Source: Cryptomeria japonica
Taxonomy: Eukaryota > Streptophyta > Pinopsida > Cupressales > Cupressaceae
Assembly: GCF_030272615.1 (NCBI RefSeq)
Contig: NC_081414.1
Location: forward strand, 822,987,896 to 823,051,895
DNA length: 64,000 nt
Direction: 5' to 3'
Position numbers and translations under genes: made by a program
In this document: one piece after another, positions 1-11,700 of the stretch
Layout of the letters: each line of letters opens with the position of its first letter
Position numbering within the stretch: position 1 is the stretch's first letter
The notes under the pieces: generated by a model
Databases searched by the model: none
What the model was told of the DNA's origin: nothing
The model's input: only the letters and a program-made list of their open reading frames with translations

Positions 1-1291
1 TCCATCCATAATAAATCAGCTCCTATCTGTGGCTAAGGCAAATCCTACGTCTAGTGATGGGTGTGGAACTGAGAACATCACATGTTTCGAGGAGTACAGT
101 TTCTTCTAGCTTCCTTCAGTCTATCTGTGCACAATCCACAATAAGGAAACATTTGCATCACAGATCCGCAATAAAGTTTAATCTTCTCCACAATAAAGTA
201 TCAGTTTCATGGATTCAATCAGTTTCAGATGAGACACAGTAGCAACAATGCGCTTCAACAAATCAAATCTTTCAACTGACTTAGACAACATTATGGTTCA
301 GTTCTATCTATCCTTTCTATGAAAGTAAACATTGTGACCACAATCAAATAAGACTTATACAAGTGACAAGAGACACTAAACTTGAGGACTACAATGGCTA
401 TTGGTGTCGAGTCTTGGTTTTCTTTTGATTTCATTTTTTTTGGTGACATGTCTTTTAGCTTTTTTGGGATGTCTCTGACTAGAGATTTTATCTCCAAGAT
501 GTCTTTGACTAGAAAGGCAAGGATGGGGTATCATCACCTATTTGTATTTGCTGTCTATGGATTGTCTCTTAGTAATACTATGACTTGTCCAAGGATATGA
601 GGACACTGAGAGTCTAGTGTGAACTGGGGCATTCCTTGTTTGTGATTGTCTTATCTCCATGCAAACAGGTACAATGAATTTCTGGGTCAAACATATGCCT
701 CGATTGTCATAACCTACTTGCCATAATAAAGCTCAATGATGATAACGCACAAAAATCTCTTTCACTTTCATATCTTCTGTGTTTCAACCCCCTTTCTTGA
801 TTGACTTCCATCATCCTTCTCAAATCCGCATAGCCCGCTATCACATGACTGAGTATAATGACACACCAAAAACATTTGCATTTCATGTAATTGCACCTGC
901 ATTACCACAGATAAGCATTTCATACATACATATAGATATCACATCCTACACACAACACCTGTTAGCACAATTTACATTTGCATTGTCATATTCATCTACA
1001 TTTCATACATTCACATTTGCATCATGCATACACATATAAAAACATAAAAGAACAAATATTGCATTACATCATATCAATATTTGCATCCATAGCATAAAAC
1101 AAACATCACATAAGAACATCTCATCACATAGGTATGCATGCATATAGCTGCCGCAAAGATGAATCATCTCATATATATATATATAAAGTGTCATGATATA
1201 ATGATGTCAAAATCATATGGCTACAAAAGCACCCGTAGGTGTCTAAAATACAAAAATGGTACAATACTGATACATAGGGAGCCCTTTATGG
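1..1291. other. Non-coding internal part of element D
   Basis: No convincing coding sequence is seen. The stretch is AT-rich, with loosely repeated acatttgcat words near 871, 971, 1012 and 1078 and an (AT)n run around 1170-1188. It lies downstream of the C-terminus of the antisense PMD ORF, so it may be that ORF's 3' flank. Confidence 0.5.
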
Positions 1292-3124
1292 CTATGATGA
1301 ACTCCCTCCCTCGGAGCCACCTGGCCTCGATGGAATTTGAGCCCCTGAAGGACCCGCCCCAGGATCATCCCTCTTGTCTCCTCTATCTGGTGGTAGTGGA
1401 GGACCCATAACCCCACCACTCGATGCCTGTCTCCTCTGGCTCCCTCCCATAGCTGTCGCTGTATGCAATGGTCTATGGAAGCTCCTCGCCCACTGATCCG
1501 CTGGCACTGCACCATAATAGAGATCTTGCCAGTAGGCAATCTCCTCCCCTGCCCACAGGACATAAGCATATCCTGCCCCTGTGTCCTCCACTACCTGTCT
1601 CCCCACCCTCAACGTTGTCTCAGCATCTGTATAATGCTGAAGAGCCTGATCCTGCTTCTGCTCAGTATCTCTGAGCCTCCTCTTGAGCTGATACCTTTCC
1701 CTCTCCAACTCCTGGATCTCATCTACCTATCCCTGGCAGATCTCCCTCAGCTCTATCAGCTCATCCTCCTCTGCGTCAGCCCCCTCCACTTCTTCCTGTG
1801 GCTCCCCCTGTATGGGTGCCTACCCCTATGCCTATACCTGTACTAGTACCTGTCCTTGTATCTGTCCCTGTCCCTATACTTGTACCTATCTGGGACCCTG
1901 TGCTACTGGCACTTGTAGCGGCAATCCACCGCGACCCCTCACCACCCGAGCCTGCCTCTCCTCACCACCCTCCCTCTGAGGTGCAACCCTCCACTCTCCA
2001 ACTGCTCCCCTCCTCCTTCGTCAGCCTCTGCCCCCATCACCTCCATCATCATCATCATCCCCACCCCCATCTCCATCCAATGGCTCTCTCGGATCCGTCA
2101 AGCGTGGGAAGGGATGCTCCACCCATTATGCTGTGTACTCAGCATCCATGCCGACATCCTCAATCTCTGGCCACATGTCCCAGGGTAGGGGCATCATCTC
2201 TACCAGCTGTGTAACAGCCTGATCATATGACAGCAAGGGCCCAAACTGTGCCTGATCTCTGACAGTCCGTGCATACATGCCTGAGCCCCGTGGCATCCTC
2301 TGGATCCTGCCAAACTACCAGCCAACCTTGTCCACTAGCTGCCTCTCCAGCATATAGGGCATCCTCCCAATCAGATACCTACTCTGGAAGGTGTAAGGAA
2401 GCTCAACTGCATCATCCTCTCACAGCTCGCATCCTAGATATGGCCTCCATATGACCACATCAATATCATGTATCACTCGCTGCTAGTGCTCCAACCTGCC
2501 AATCCATGGCTGCGATGTGATCATATCATACAAATGCACAAAACTGCATCCATGACACCTGCCTCTGAAGTGTATCAGCCTCGTCACTGGCAGATGCTCA
2601 TAAGCCCACACCTGCAGCAATGTCACCCTGCAGCCCAATCCCACTGATCTGTGGTATATGAACTGATGCAGCTCATAGTAGAGGTGTGCTAGCACACATG
2701 GTCCCCAAGCATATCTGGTGTGCTGCATCACCAGTGTCTCCAGTGCTCCTCCCCAACCCACAGCCAACCCCCGTGTCACCCTATCCTGACACAGGAACCT
2801 ACTGATCGCTCCTCCTACCACTGCTGGCAGTGCTAGCCCTGTGGCTGTCATAGTGTCCCACACCACATGTCCTACCCTCATCTCTAGTCCTGGGTCTTGG
2901 ACTACTTGTCTCAGGGCCTCCCTATCTCCATCTCGATCATATGGGATTAGCTCCCCATCGATCAGTATCCTCTGTATCCTATATACATCTTCTGGGGTGA
3001 CTGTCATCTCACCCATCGGCAAATGAAATGTACAAGTCTTAGAGTGCCATCTCTCTGCCAGCACAGGCAACAGTCCCATGTTCACCCAAAACTCAGGCAC
3101 ATACAAAACATGTCTCAATCCCAT
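1292..3124 (-). pseudogene. Plant mobile domain (PMD) protein, degraded, antisense in element D
   Basis: The stretch 3124 down to about 2300 reads as a PMD protein (aminotransferase-like, plant mobile domain family). It has LAERWHS and FHLPMGEMTVTPEDVY near the N-terminus, a helical middle, then a short segment with IWRPYLG after an in-frame TAG at 2483. The frame of the N-terminal part continues without a shift to 1292. There the predicted protein has a coiled-coil segment (1708 to about 1590) and a low-complexity Gly/Ser/Pro tail. Several stops interrupt it, including TAG at 2483. The family start lies a little upstream: in-frame residues before the Met at 3124 (TFKDRAAIEE) look like family sequence and are preceded by stops. 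PMD proteins occur in MULE and gypsy transposons and in the host MAIN/MAIL genes. Here it lies inside an LTR element on the opposite strand, so element cargo is the likeliest reading. Confidence 0.8.
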
Positions 3125-3257
3125 CTCCTCAATAGCTGCTCGATCCTTGAAGGTCAGCTCAGGTCACAACCTCTAAGTCGACAGGAATCTCTCTCGTGAC
3201 TCTAGCATCAGCAAATACTCCTGCAGTCAAGCAAATCACTCATGTCAGTCATAGTGG

Positions 3258-3532
3258 CATTCACTATTCATCACAAAATGCTACTTTTTATCTAAATGCA
3301 TATGGCATTCTATCCTAGTGACACTCACTGTTCATTACAAAGTGTTGCTTCTATCCTAGTGGTACTCCTTGTTCATTACAAAGTACTACGTGGGTGACAC
3401 TCACTGTTCATCACAAAGTGTTACTCACATTTGCACTCCCTATTCATCACAAAGTGCTGCTCATATTTTAGTACTCCCTATTCATCACAAAGTACTCTAT
3501 CTTGGTACTCACTGTTCATCACAAAGTGCCTT
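3258..3532. repeat. Imperfect tandem repeat, core TTCATCACAAAGTG
   Basis: About seven copies of a core close to TCACTGTTCATCACAAAGTG, spaced roughly 35-45 bp, with diverged linkers. An eighth partial copy lies near 3605. It sits just upstream of the antisense PMD ORF and inside element D. No coding sense is seen. Confidence 0.75.
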
Positions 3533-3647
3533 GATCTATCCTAGTCTTCCCTAGAGGACCTGCTTGAGTGTATCCTCTCAGCAACTTATCCAATCAACAG
3601 CATATGTTCATCACAGAATTGCCGATTTGACCTAGAAGACAAAACTT

Positions 3648-3898
3648 CACACAAACGCGCTTAAAGACTGCACAGACATGCCTAAAAAACACAGATGTGC
3701 TTGACAAACAAAGATGTGCCTATGCTCTGCACAGATGCGCCTAGGCAACACAGACATGCCTTCTTGGCATAGATGTGACTGACCATCACAAACGTAGCCG
3801 CATTTGACACAGACGCGGTTTAAAACGCAGACGCACCTGACACAAACACAGATGCGCCTTGCGAGCACAAACGCGCCTGGCACCAACATAAACATGCT
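3648..3898. repeat. Short tandem repeat, core CACAGATGCGCCT
   Basis: About thirteen copies of a unit near CACAGATGCGCCT, at about 18-22 bp spacing. The core varies between GCGC, TGTGC and CATGC forms, the pattern expected when CpG sites mutate to TpG or CpA. It lies between the PMD ORF and the 3' LTR of D. Confidence 0.75.
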
Positions 3899-4415
3899 TG
3901 GACGTTTTTGGACATTTTTTTGGACCCTAGTCTAAGCGCATTTATTGCCCTATCTACCATGCATTTATGACAAAATTAAATGCGTCAAAGTATGAGGATG
4001 TCTTACGGTACTTACCGGCTCTCCTACCTCTGCTGGCCTTTGAAATCGGTGAACGTGGTTGAATCTATGAATGAAGGTCATCGCTGCTGACTGTTGTTGC
4101 TCTTTTTTCGCTCTGCAATCTACTCTCGTGGATGTGTAGATGACAATGAGGATGTATTTTCCCCCTGTGGTCTATCTTATAGCCCACCCTAGCCCTCGCC
4201 CTTGTTTCCTGAGTCAGTCTTCTTTATCCCGTGACTCTGTCACTTTATTCAGTCAGTCCATTCTAGCCTTTCTTTCTTATTGAGAGATTGTCTGCAATCT
4301 TTTCAGACATTTTTTCATCCAATCTCTCAAGGGGGCATATCATTCCCATCTTGGGGCAACTCTATATCAGTTCATATTATCTTCTTTGAAACAACGCGAC
4401 AAGCCGCATTGTCTC
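3899..4415. other. 3' untranslated part of element D
   Basis: No coding sequence is recognised. This is the stretch between the tandem repeat and the polypurine tract of D. Confidence 0.5.
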
Positions 4416-4429
4416 AAAGAGGGGCAAAA
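4416..4429 (+). other. Polypurine tract of element D
   Basis: AAAGAGGGGCAAAA directly precedes the LTR start TGTAGACACC. Plus-strand DNA priming starts at such tracts, and its direction fixes D as plus strand. Confidence 0.7.
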
Positions 4430-4454
4430 TGTAGACACCTAAAATTGTCCAGTC

Positions 4455-4685
4455 TAATTAAATAAATATTTTTATTTATTTAATTATCTAAACCTAATTC
4501 TTCTATTAATTAAATAAATCTTTATTTATTTAATTAATTCATTTATCCTCTTATAGCCATATTTCTCATTTAAATAAATACATTTATTTATTTAAATTAT
4601 CCTTTTCCTAAATTAAATAAATATTTTTATTTATTTAATTATCCCACTTCTTCTATTAATTATATAAATATTTATTTATTTAATT
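4455..4685. repeat. Five AT-rich palindromes in the D LTR
   Basis: Near-palindromes of the form AATTAAATAAA...TTTATTTAATT lie at about 4455-4484, 4508-4537, 4569-4594, 4611-4640 and 4657-4685. Each can fold into a hairpin with an arm of about 11-13 bp. Spacing is about 45-60 bp. Confidence 0.85.
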
Positions 4686-4847
4686 AGTTCATTAGCCTTT
4701 TCTACCCATGACACATGCCATTCATCTCTTAATTCATACACTACCTACCCCTTTCATTATTTTATTATTTCTTTTATCTACCCTCTAATCATAGCCGACC
4801 TCCTTTTACACCTCTCAATATTATCCCTCCATTTCATATAGTGTCTT

Positions 4848-4857
4848 CTATATAAGG
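4848..4857 (+). promoter_or_regulatory. TATA-like box in the D LTR
   Basis: CTATATAAGG lies about 420 bp into the LTR, a usual place for the U3 promoter. The evidence is sequence only. Confidence 0.45.
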
Positions 4858-5209
4858 AGCAGCTTCCTTCACTATCAACCCTAATCATGCATTCTAATGA
4901 ATCATCTTAATAACTTGACTACACTACTATCCTACTTGCAACCACATTCTGTTCTTTGTTGAGCTCTTGTGCACATAAAATCTGAGAGCAAATATATCAA
5001 GCAAGATCAATGGAGATAGGAAGAAAGGAGATCCAAACCCTATTGGACATGTGATGGTATAATCTTTGTGATTTCATTTGATTTGTATTGTCTTTGGTAA
5101 TCTTCATGTGTTATGGTGCATCTTTGTTGTTGTTAGGCTAGGGTTTTGTGGTTGAATCTATTTAGCCTTTCAATATCGTTATTGTTGTTATCCATTTTCA
5201 CCATATACA

Positions 5210-5931
5210 ATTATTATTCTAAATGCATTAAGCTGACATGTTCAATTGGTTATTGCATCGGATATTATATTGTTTTTAAATATTTTTTTTTAATATCTTG
5301 TAGAGCCAACCTACTAGAATTGGTGTTAGGTTATGGTATATATGTAAGATCTTATTTGTAAGATCGAATGTGGAATGTGAAAAAGGTTTGTGAGAAGGTA
5401 TATGTGAGATTAAGCAGAGGTATACATGAAGACATCATTTGAAGGTGAAGCTAGGTTTTTGTAGAAGCATATCAGCATTACACCGGTACTGAATCCAGCA
5501 TATGAAGATGCTATTTTGTGCAGTACATTCTTATTGGATTTAACCATCCAACTGTAGTTAGTGTGACTCCCATTTTGTGATTGACTAGTGAGCTCTAGGT
5601 TGATGGCCTTTCTGCATGTGCAGACCTCATTTATGTACACTTACTATCTGCAGTAGTATCATCTAATTGTGGGTAAGGTTTTCCACCATGGTTTTTCCCC
5701 TTACAGGGTTTCCACGTACAAATATTGGTGTTATGTGTTGTGGATGACTTTATGTTTATGTTTCATGCATTAATCTTTACCAGTATAGCAATTTACTGTT
5801 AACACTGTCTACCGACATACTTAACTGGTTTACTGGTATTAAGCATTAAGTTGGTTAAATGGTTTTTGGTTTGAATTTTTTAGACAACTGATTCACCCCC
5901 TCCACCTCTCAGTTGTCTCCAAGACCTAACA
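5210..5931 (+). repeat. 5' LTR of element A, 5' portion missing
   Basis: It matches 27376-28092, and the missing first 314 bp or so should lie to the left of D. It ends CCTAACA. It contains the block with CTGCATGTGCAG and GAGCTCTAGG that is also found in the LTRs of B and G. Confidence 0.9.
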
Positions 5932-5932
5932 A

Positions 5933-5945
5933 TTGGTATCAAAGC
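5933..5945 (+). other. Primer-binding site of A (initiator tRNA-Met type)
   Basis: TTGGTATCAAAGC starts 1 bp after the LTR end. It is close to the usual TGGTATCAGAGC of plant copia elements. Confidence 0.85.
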
Positions 5946-5987
5946 TCAGTTGTCTTTTGCAGAAGTTTAACAACTTGAGGAGATCCA

Positions 5988-7364
5988 ATGTCTACTAATT
6001 ATTTCAGGAAGGATCATCCTAAACTTGATGGAACCAACTATGGGATATGGAAGATCAGGATGGGGACACATCTGAATTTCATTGGTAAAGACATCTGGGA
6101 AGTTACAAAGAATGGTTATACTGCTGCTGTAGCAGGTCAGACTGCTCCAACTACCTTAGCTAAAGATGAGGAGAATGATTGCAAAGCAAGAGAAGAACTT
6201 CTGAGCGCATTATCAGATCAACAAATCATGGCATTATTAGATAGGTCTACTACTAAAGCTATTTGGGATCATTTGGAAACACTGAATGAAGGAGATTCTA
6301 CAATAAAGATTGCAAAACTTGAAATCTTCCGAGTCGGGTATGAACATTTGAAAATGGAAGAAGATGAAAGGATTTCTGCTTTTATGGAAAGAGTAAATGA
6401 AATCGTTTTGGGTATTAAATGTTGTGGAGGAACCTTCAGTGAGGATGAAATTGTTTCAAAAATCTTAAGAGGATTGCCACCAGCATATAAAATGAAGGTT
6501 ACTGCTATAAATGAGTTGAGAACAATGCCTAATACATCAGTAACTAGGGATACATTGATTGGAAAACTTTCAGCCTTTGAAATTGAGGAATTTGGTCTTG
6601 TTGGTACTATACAGAAAAATTTGGCCTTTAAAGCATCAACATCATCTGCTCCATCATTTGACAAATTAGACTGGAAAGCCTTTTATGCAAGAGAACTTGA
6701 AGAAACTAGGAAGGAGAATGAAGAGCTTGAAGAACTTGAAGCACTATTTGCAAGGAAAATGCCAAAAGGTCTAGTTGGAAGTAAGTATGAAGGTAAAGAA
6801 CCCTTAAAATGTTTCAACTACAATAAGATTCGTCATATGGCTTTGAGATGCCTTGATAGACATGCTAGACTAAGAGAAGAAGCTAGAAGGACATACAAAC
6901 CTAATCCTGAATATCAGAGATATAGATTTAAGAAGAACAAAGACAAATGTTGTTACATTACTGATGAAGGTGTGACTGATGATTTTGATGAGGATCCACC
7001 AGACAATGGATGGGTTTTTGTTTCTATAACAGAAGATCAATCGGCACCTACTGCTCAACTGGTAGAACAAGCCCTAGTAGCTAAAGTCAAAGTAAAGGAT
7101 GAATGGATCATTGACTCAGGATGCTCACAACATATGACAGGAGACAAAGGTAAATTCTTGAACTTTCAAGAATAGAATGGAGGTTTAGTAAGATTTGGAG
7201 ATGACAAAGCCTGTTCAATTAGAGGTAAGGGTTCAATATCTCTTGATGGTAAGCATAACACTGACAATGTCTACTATGTTGAAGGATTAAAGCATAATCT
7301 TTTAAGTGTTGGTCAATTAGTTGAGAAGGGATTTCAGTTACAATTTAAAAATGGAAAATGCAAA
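5988..7364 (+). pseudogene. gag: Element A gag and protease
   Basis: The ATG at 5988 opens a gag with LDGTNYGIWKIRM near the N-terminus (UBN2-type capsid) and a frame of 395 codons. The zinc knuckle near residue 275 reads CFNYNKIRHMALRC, so the second Cys and the Gly are lost relative to B (CFNCNKIGH). A protease core, WIIDSGCSQHMTG, lies near residue 375 with the DSG active site intact. A TAG at 7173 interrupts it, after which the same frame continues. The start matches that of gag in B (14219). Confidence 0.9.
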
Positions 7365-8638
7365 ATCATGAATAGAACTAGTTTGGAAATTGCAACCAGT
7401 AATCAGACTAGAGGTAATATATTTCATTTGAATAACAATGAAAAGACATGTTTGATTGCACATATAGATGAAAGTTGGTTATGGCATAAGAGACTATGTC
7501 ATGTAAACTTTGATTGCATGGTAAAAATCAGTACTTCTAAGGCAGTTAGAGATCTACCTAGAATTGTGAAACCTTAGAATATAATTTGTAAGGAATGAAA
7601 ATTTGCAAAATAGGTTAGAGCTAGTTTCAAAAGTATTCCAGAAAAATCCAATAATGCTCTTGATTTGGTTCACACTAATTTATGTGGTCCAGCAAGAACT
7701 AAAAGCTTACAAGGTGATAGATATTTCATGCTAATTATTGATGATTATTCTAGAATGTGTTGGGTTACTTTTCTCAAAGAAAAATCCGAAGCACTTGGAA
7801 AGTTCAAACTATTCAAAGCAATGGTTGAGAATGAAACCGGTAAGAAAATCAAATGTTTTAGATCAGATCAAGGAGGAGAATTCACATCTAAGGACTTTAA
7901 TACATTCTATGAAGTGAATGGAATCAGAAGACAGTTATCAGCACCTCGGACACCACAGTAGAATGGAGTTGTTGAAAGGAAAAACATAACTATCTTGGAT
8001 GCAGCAAGAATTATGTTATCTGAAGAAAATTTACCACGTGTATTGGAGAGAAGCAGTCAGCACTGTTGTCTATACATTCAACAAAGTTCACATCAAAGGT
8101 GAAACTGGTAAGACCCCTCAATGAACTATGGTTTGGTAATACTCCTACTCTTAAGTATTTTAGAATTTTTGGAAGTAAATGTTATATTAGAAGAGATGAG
8201 TATATTGGAAAATTTGATCCTAGAAGTGATGAAGTAATATTTCTTGGTTATTCATCTAAGAGCAAGGCATATAGATGTTTTAATAAGAGATTGCAGAAAA
8301 TTGTTGAGAGTACAAATGTCAAGATTGATGAACAATTCAGAGGAACTTTAAGGTATATAGACTCTGAACCAGCAACTGAAATTGTGATAAATAAACCTAC
8401 ACTAAATCTACCAGTACAGAATGAAGATCCAGCTACCCCAGTACCATCAGAAGATTCCACAATAATTGAAGAACAACATCAAACTAAGACACCCCGATAT
8501 GTAAGATTGAATCATTCTGAAAATCAGATAATTGGAAACAAATTTAAAGGAGTTATGACAAGAGGAAGATTGAAAAATGAAGAGGTATGTCTTATTTCTC
8601 AAATTGAACCATCATCTATCAATGAGGCATGTGAATAT
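7365..8638 (+). pseudogene. pol: Element A integrase region, cut by element B
   Basis: The GAG-preintegrase region (7368-7577, with the H..H motif around WLWHKRLCHVN) is followed by the integrase core. First catalytic site: HTNLCGP at about 7671 has Asn where copia integrases have Asp. The second Asp (RSDQGGEF) and the Glu (VVERKN) are present. A frameshift lies at about 8040-8066. The stretch 8066-8638 is the integrase C-terminal part and linker. The frame stops where B is inserted and resumes at 26688. Confidence 0.85.
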
Positions 8639-9700
8639 TGCTAGGTCCCGGAGACAACTGAGAGGGGGGGCATGAATTAGTTGTCTAATAAATTCAAACC
8701 AAAAACCAATTAACCAACTTAATGCTTAACACCGGTAAACTAGTTAAGTATGTCGGTAGATAGTGTCAATAGTAAATTGCTATACTGATAAAGATCAATG
8801 CATGAAACATAAACATAAAGTCATCCACAACACATAACACCAATATTTGTACGTGGAAACCTTGTAAGGGGAAAAACCACAGTGGGAAACCTTATCCACA
8901 ATCAGATGATACTACTGTAGATAGTAAGTGTACATAAATTGGGTCTGCACATGCAGAAAGGCCAACAGCCTAGAGCTCACTACTCAATCACAAAATGGGA
9001 GTCACACTGACTACAGTTGGGTGGTTAAATCCAATAAGAATGTACTGTACAAAATAACATCTTCATATGCTAGATTCAGTACCTGTGTAATGCTGATATG
9101 CTTCTACAAAAACCTAGCTTCACCTTCAAATGATGTCTTTGTATATACCTCTTCTTAATCTCGCATATACCTTCTCACATTTCTTCTTCGCATTCCACAC
9201 TCGATCTTACAAATAGGATCTTACATTTATACCATACCCTAAGACCAATTTTAGTAGGTCGGCTCTACAAGATATTACAATAAAAACATTTTACAAATAA
9301 TATAATATCCAATGCAATAACTGATTGAACATGTCGGCTTAATGCATTTACAACAATAATAAATCATCTCTATAGTGTGCCATGCTGATCTGAAAAACAT
9401 AAACCTATCGGTGTAACCCTAGATAACCCTAGACCTATTTGCCGGTAAGAGAAAATATGCAAATATGAATATACCAATGATTAATTCTTCAAAACAAAGT
9501 GTCCACATGATGTCTTTGACATTACCAAGTGTCTTCCATATCATTCCAAGTGTCGGTGAACATTATATCCTGGTGGCGAACCATATACCAGTAACTGTGC
9601 AATAGTTACTTGCTTGCCGTTGAATGTTGTTGGATCTCTAAAGCGCTAGTGTTTTAGTAGGTGTTGACATCAATGACAAAACCATACCAAAATACCAACA
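8639..9700 (-). repeat. 3' LTR of element B
   Basis: The LTR is 1062 bp, bounded by TGCTAGG and CCAACA on the plus strand. It aligns along its length with the split 5' LTR (14273-14785 plus 26136-26687). By eye about 8 percent of the first 320 positions differ. Confidence 0.95.
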
Positions 9701-9990
9701 ATCTCCCCCTTTGGCATTGATGGCAACACAAGATAGAAAAACTATCAAAGTGTCAAAACAGAAATGCCAAATACTAAAAACCAACAATCTCCTTTAAACA
9801 ACAATTTCTCCCCTTGGGAGCAACATGTGTTTATCCAAAGATTTTTTTTTCAATACCAATCTCTTCTCAAAAGATAATGTGTTTTCCCATAGATATCTCT
9901 GCCCCTTTGACATCAAATTTCAAAGTAACAAAAATTAAGCTCATATACAAAATACGAATCAATTCAATATACCAACTACTCCCCTTGAGA
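9701..9990 (-). other. Repeated polypurine tracts of element B
   Basis: On the plus strand, pyrimidine tracts of the form TCTCCCCCTTTGG lie at 9701-9714, with weaker ones near 9785, 9806, 9896-9910 and 9977-9988. The first abuts the LTR and is the working tract. Multiple tracts before the 3' LTR are a recognised Sirevirus trait. Confidence 0.75.
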
Positions 9991-10065
9991 AGTAGCTTCC
10001 TCATCAAAGACCGGAGTAACAGATTTGTCTTTCAATTCTATCAGTTGATGACAATCATCAACTAT

Positions 10066-11700
10066 CTAAGTCTCTACCAATGGTGGTATGACTCCAAGAT
10101 GATCTCTGAGATATTCAAAAGTCTCCTTAGGCAAAGTTTTTGTGAAAATATCTGCAAGTTGTTCTTTAGTATTCACATAAACCAGTTTTATCTCCTTTTC
10201 TTCAACTTTTTCCCTTAGAAAATTCAGTTTGATAGAAACATCTTTTGTTTTAGAATGTAATACCGAATTCTTAGATATATCAATTGTTGCAGTGTTATCA
10301 CAATATATAGTAATAGGTTCTTTGCATTTTACCTTTATGTCTTTCAACATTTGCTTAAGCCATAGTACCTGTGTACAGTTAGTTGCTACTGCAACATATT
10401 CTAATTCTGCTGTTGATCAAGATGTACAACTCTATTTCTTACTCAACCAAGAAACTAATCTCTTTCCAAGAAAGAATGCTCCTCCAGTGGTGCTTTTTCT
10501 ATCATCCACATCTCCTGCCCAATTTGCATCTGTGTATGCACATAGATCAAAATTTTCATCTCTAGGATACCATAATCCAAGATTTGCAGTGCCTTGTAAG
10601 TACCGGAAAATCCTTTTTACTGTTGATTCATGATTTTCCCTAGGATTACTTTGAAATATAGAAACAATACATACTACATTCATAATATCAGGCTTGGTTT
10701 GTGTCAAATACAATAAACCTCCTATCATAGATTTGTATCTAGTTGGATTAACAGGTGTAGATTCATCCCTTTGAGATAATTTGTCATTTGTAGTCATAGG
10801 TGTGCTCACTGGTTTAGAGTTCTCTATCCCAAATTTCTTTAGTAATTCTTTCAAGTACTTGGATTGACTCAAAAATATACCTTTATCAGTCTATGAAATC
10901 TATAATCCTAAAAAGAATTTTATTTCTCCAATCATAGACATTTCAAATTCTTGTTGCATTTTAATAAAAAAATACTTACATAATCCATCTTCTCCTCCAA
11001 AGATTATATCATCAATGAATACTTCTATAATCAAGATGTCATCATTAGTTATTTTGTAATATAAATTGTTGTCTGCATTTCCTTTAGTAAAACCAATCTT
11101 TAAAAGATACTTATCCAGCCTTGCATACCAAGCTCTTGGGGCTTGTTTCAATCCATACAGAGCTTTCTTAACCTGCAAACCTTTTCATTGTCATCTGTCA
11201 AACAAAATCCATTACGTTGTTCAATATATACTTCCTCTTCAAGATCTCCATTCAAAAATACACATTTAATATCCATTTGATAAACTTTGTAGTCCTTGTG
11301 AGCTGCAAAAGCCAAGAATAATCTGACTGCCTCAATTCTAGCTACCGATGCAAAGGTTTCATTGTAATCAATTCCTTCTTTTTGAGAATATCCCTTACAC
11401 ACTAGTCTTGCTTTATTTTTGACAACCTTACCATCTTCATTAAGTTTGTTTCTAAATACCCATTTGGTTCCAATTACATTTTTATCTTTAGGCCGGGGAA
11501 CTAATGTTCAAGTATTATTTTTCTCAATTTTTCCTAATTCTTCTTCCATAGCTTTAATCCAAAATTTATCTTCACATGCCTCATTGATAGATGATGGTTC
11601 AATTTGAGAAATAAGACATACCTCTTCATTTTTCAATCTTCCTCTTGTCATAACTCCTTTAAATTTGTTTCCAATTATCTGATCTTTAGAATGATTCAAT
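10066..11700 (-). pseudogene. pol: Element B reverse transcriptase and RNase H
   Basis: The reverse transcriptase carries [36 protein letters not shown] and a catalytic motif VFIDDIIFGG in place of YVDD. RNase H has DANWAG, DRKSTTGG, YCDNTATI and ends LADIFTKTL, and the protein terminates at 10066. One frameshift at about 11180 divides the reverse transcriptase; a stop near 10432 divides RNase H. The residues FGG and FFLGL with GLWYPR recall the SIRE/Maximus lineage. Confidence 0.9.

Larger units (their letters stand above)
1..5209 (+). mobile_element. Element D: 3' part of a Ty3/gypsy-type LTR retrotransposon with an antisense PMD ORF
   Basis: The element runs off the left edge, so its 5' LTR and any gag-pol are not visible. 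Its right end is clear. A purine-rich tract at 4416-4429 is followed by an LTR that opens TGTA (4430) and closes TACA (5209). Immediately right of 5209 the sequence becomes the middle of the LTR of copia element A (compare 27376 onward), so D was inserted into A's 5' LTR. The polypurine tract and a TATA-like box both read rightward, which puts D on the plus strand. Its only recognisable coding sequence is antisense. Assignment to gypsy rests on the 5-bp-style insertion, the LTR ends and the known association of PMD ORFs with gypsy elements. No pol domain is in view. Confidence 0.75.
4430..5209 (+). repeat. 3' LTR of element D
   Basis: The LTR is 780 bp, with TGTA at the start and TACA at the end. 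It carries five AT-rich palindromes in its first 260 bp, a TATA-like box at about 4848 and the pyrimidine-rich U3/R style sequence expected of an LTR. The right boundary is set by the switch to element A LTR sequence. The 5-bp duplication would begin attat at 5210, but its left partner is outside the window. Confidence 0.75.

Noticed and set aside
1463-1846. Plus-strand frames rich in Leu/Pro over the PMD region
   Set aside because: Shadows of the antisense PMD ORF and its repetitive CCTGTA-type stretch; no domain.
3258-3532. Regular repeats that could suggest a CRISPR array
   Set aside because: The units are imperfect, the spacers are related to each other, and the context is a plant retrotransposon.
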